Part shown: positions 12,907 through 12,945 of the stretch, one piece after another
Numbering within the stretch: position 1 is the stretch's first letter
How the letters are laid out: every line of letters starts with the position of its first letter
Source: Syntrophorhabdus sp. PtaB.Bin184
Lineage (GTDB): Bacteria; Desulfobacterota; Syntrophorhabdia; Syntrophorhabdales; Syntrophorhabdaceae
Reading direction: 5' to 3'
Length of the DNA: 12,945 bases
Assembly (NCBI GenBank): GCA_002067555.1
Contig: MVQQ01000170.1
Location: 1 to 12,945 of the forward strand
Made by a program: the position numbers and the translations under genes
The notes under the pieces: generated by a model
Seen by the model: the letters and a program-made list of their open reading frames with translations, nothing else
The model's database searches: none
What the model was told of the DNA's origin: nothing

Positions 12907-12945
12907 GTGAGCGCCCCTCGCGCCTTCTTCGACCGGCTCGCCGCG
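12907..12945 (+). CDS. 5' end of an unidentified gene, divergent from fhs
   Basis: Only 13 codons are present (MSAPRAFFDRLAA), starting at GTG 12907 and running off the right edge. There is no Shine-Dalgarno. The support for the start is the promoter whose expected transcription start coincides with the GTG. Amino acids and codons fit the GC-rich genome of the fhs fragment. The product cannot be named from so few residues. Confidence 0.4.
   Translation, partial: MSAPRAFFDRLAA

Overview
The first ~12.18 kb looks like a chromosomal piece of a moderately GC-rich (roughly mid-50s %) Gram-negative bacterium. The gene order, the short EF-Ts, the many PAS domains and the repeat-filled spacers fit a syntrophic or sulfate-reducer type 'Deltaproteobacterium', but this placement is inference from style and not from any database comparison.

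Region 1 (1-6295, all minus strand) is the classic translation/isoprenoid/envelope operon, read rpsB-tsf-pyrH-frr-uppS-cdsA-dxr-rseP. It starts from a near-consensus promoter about 100 bases before rpsB. The genes are packed with 4-base ATGA overlaps (cdsA/dxr, dxr/rseP) or gaps of 0-18 bases. It couples ribosomal protein S2, EF-Ts, UMP kinase and ribosome recycling to undecaprenyl-PP synthesis, CDP-diacylglycerol synthesis, the first committed MEP step and the site-2 protease. rseP runs off the left edge.

Region 2 (about 6300-12180) is an accessory block. It holds a cytoplasmic protein made only of five PAS domains (minus strand) with its own terminator. Divergent from it is a pair made of a 42-residue Lys/Arg-rich small protein and a radical SAM enzyme with a CX4CX2C cluster motif, joined by an ATGA overlap. 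After that comes a membrane sensor histidine kinase of the LytS/YehU type (extracellular sensor, HAMP, PAS, His_kinase). All three spacers of this block carry short 7- or 8-base tandem repeats with inverted partners.

Region 3 (about 12190-12945) is different DNA. Base composition jumps to about 75% GC in lines counted by hand, and a minus-strand formate-tetrahydrofolate ligase 5' fragment (fhs) begins with its own promoter, operator-like palindrome and good ribosome site. A divergent gene with an apparently leaderless GTG start runs off the right edge. At about 12180-12213 the kinase is cut inside its ATPase domain and fhs is cut after about codon 183, at the same point and in opposite directions. 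The simplest reading is a chimeric (mis-assembled) join between two genomes. The long open frame running through the join is not a natural fusion protein.
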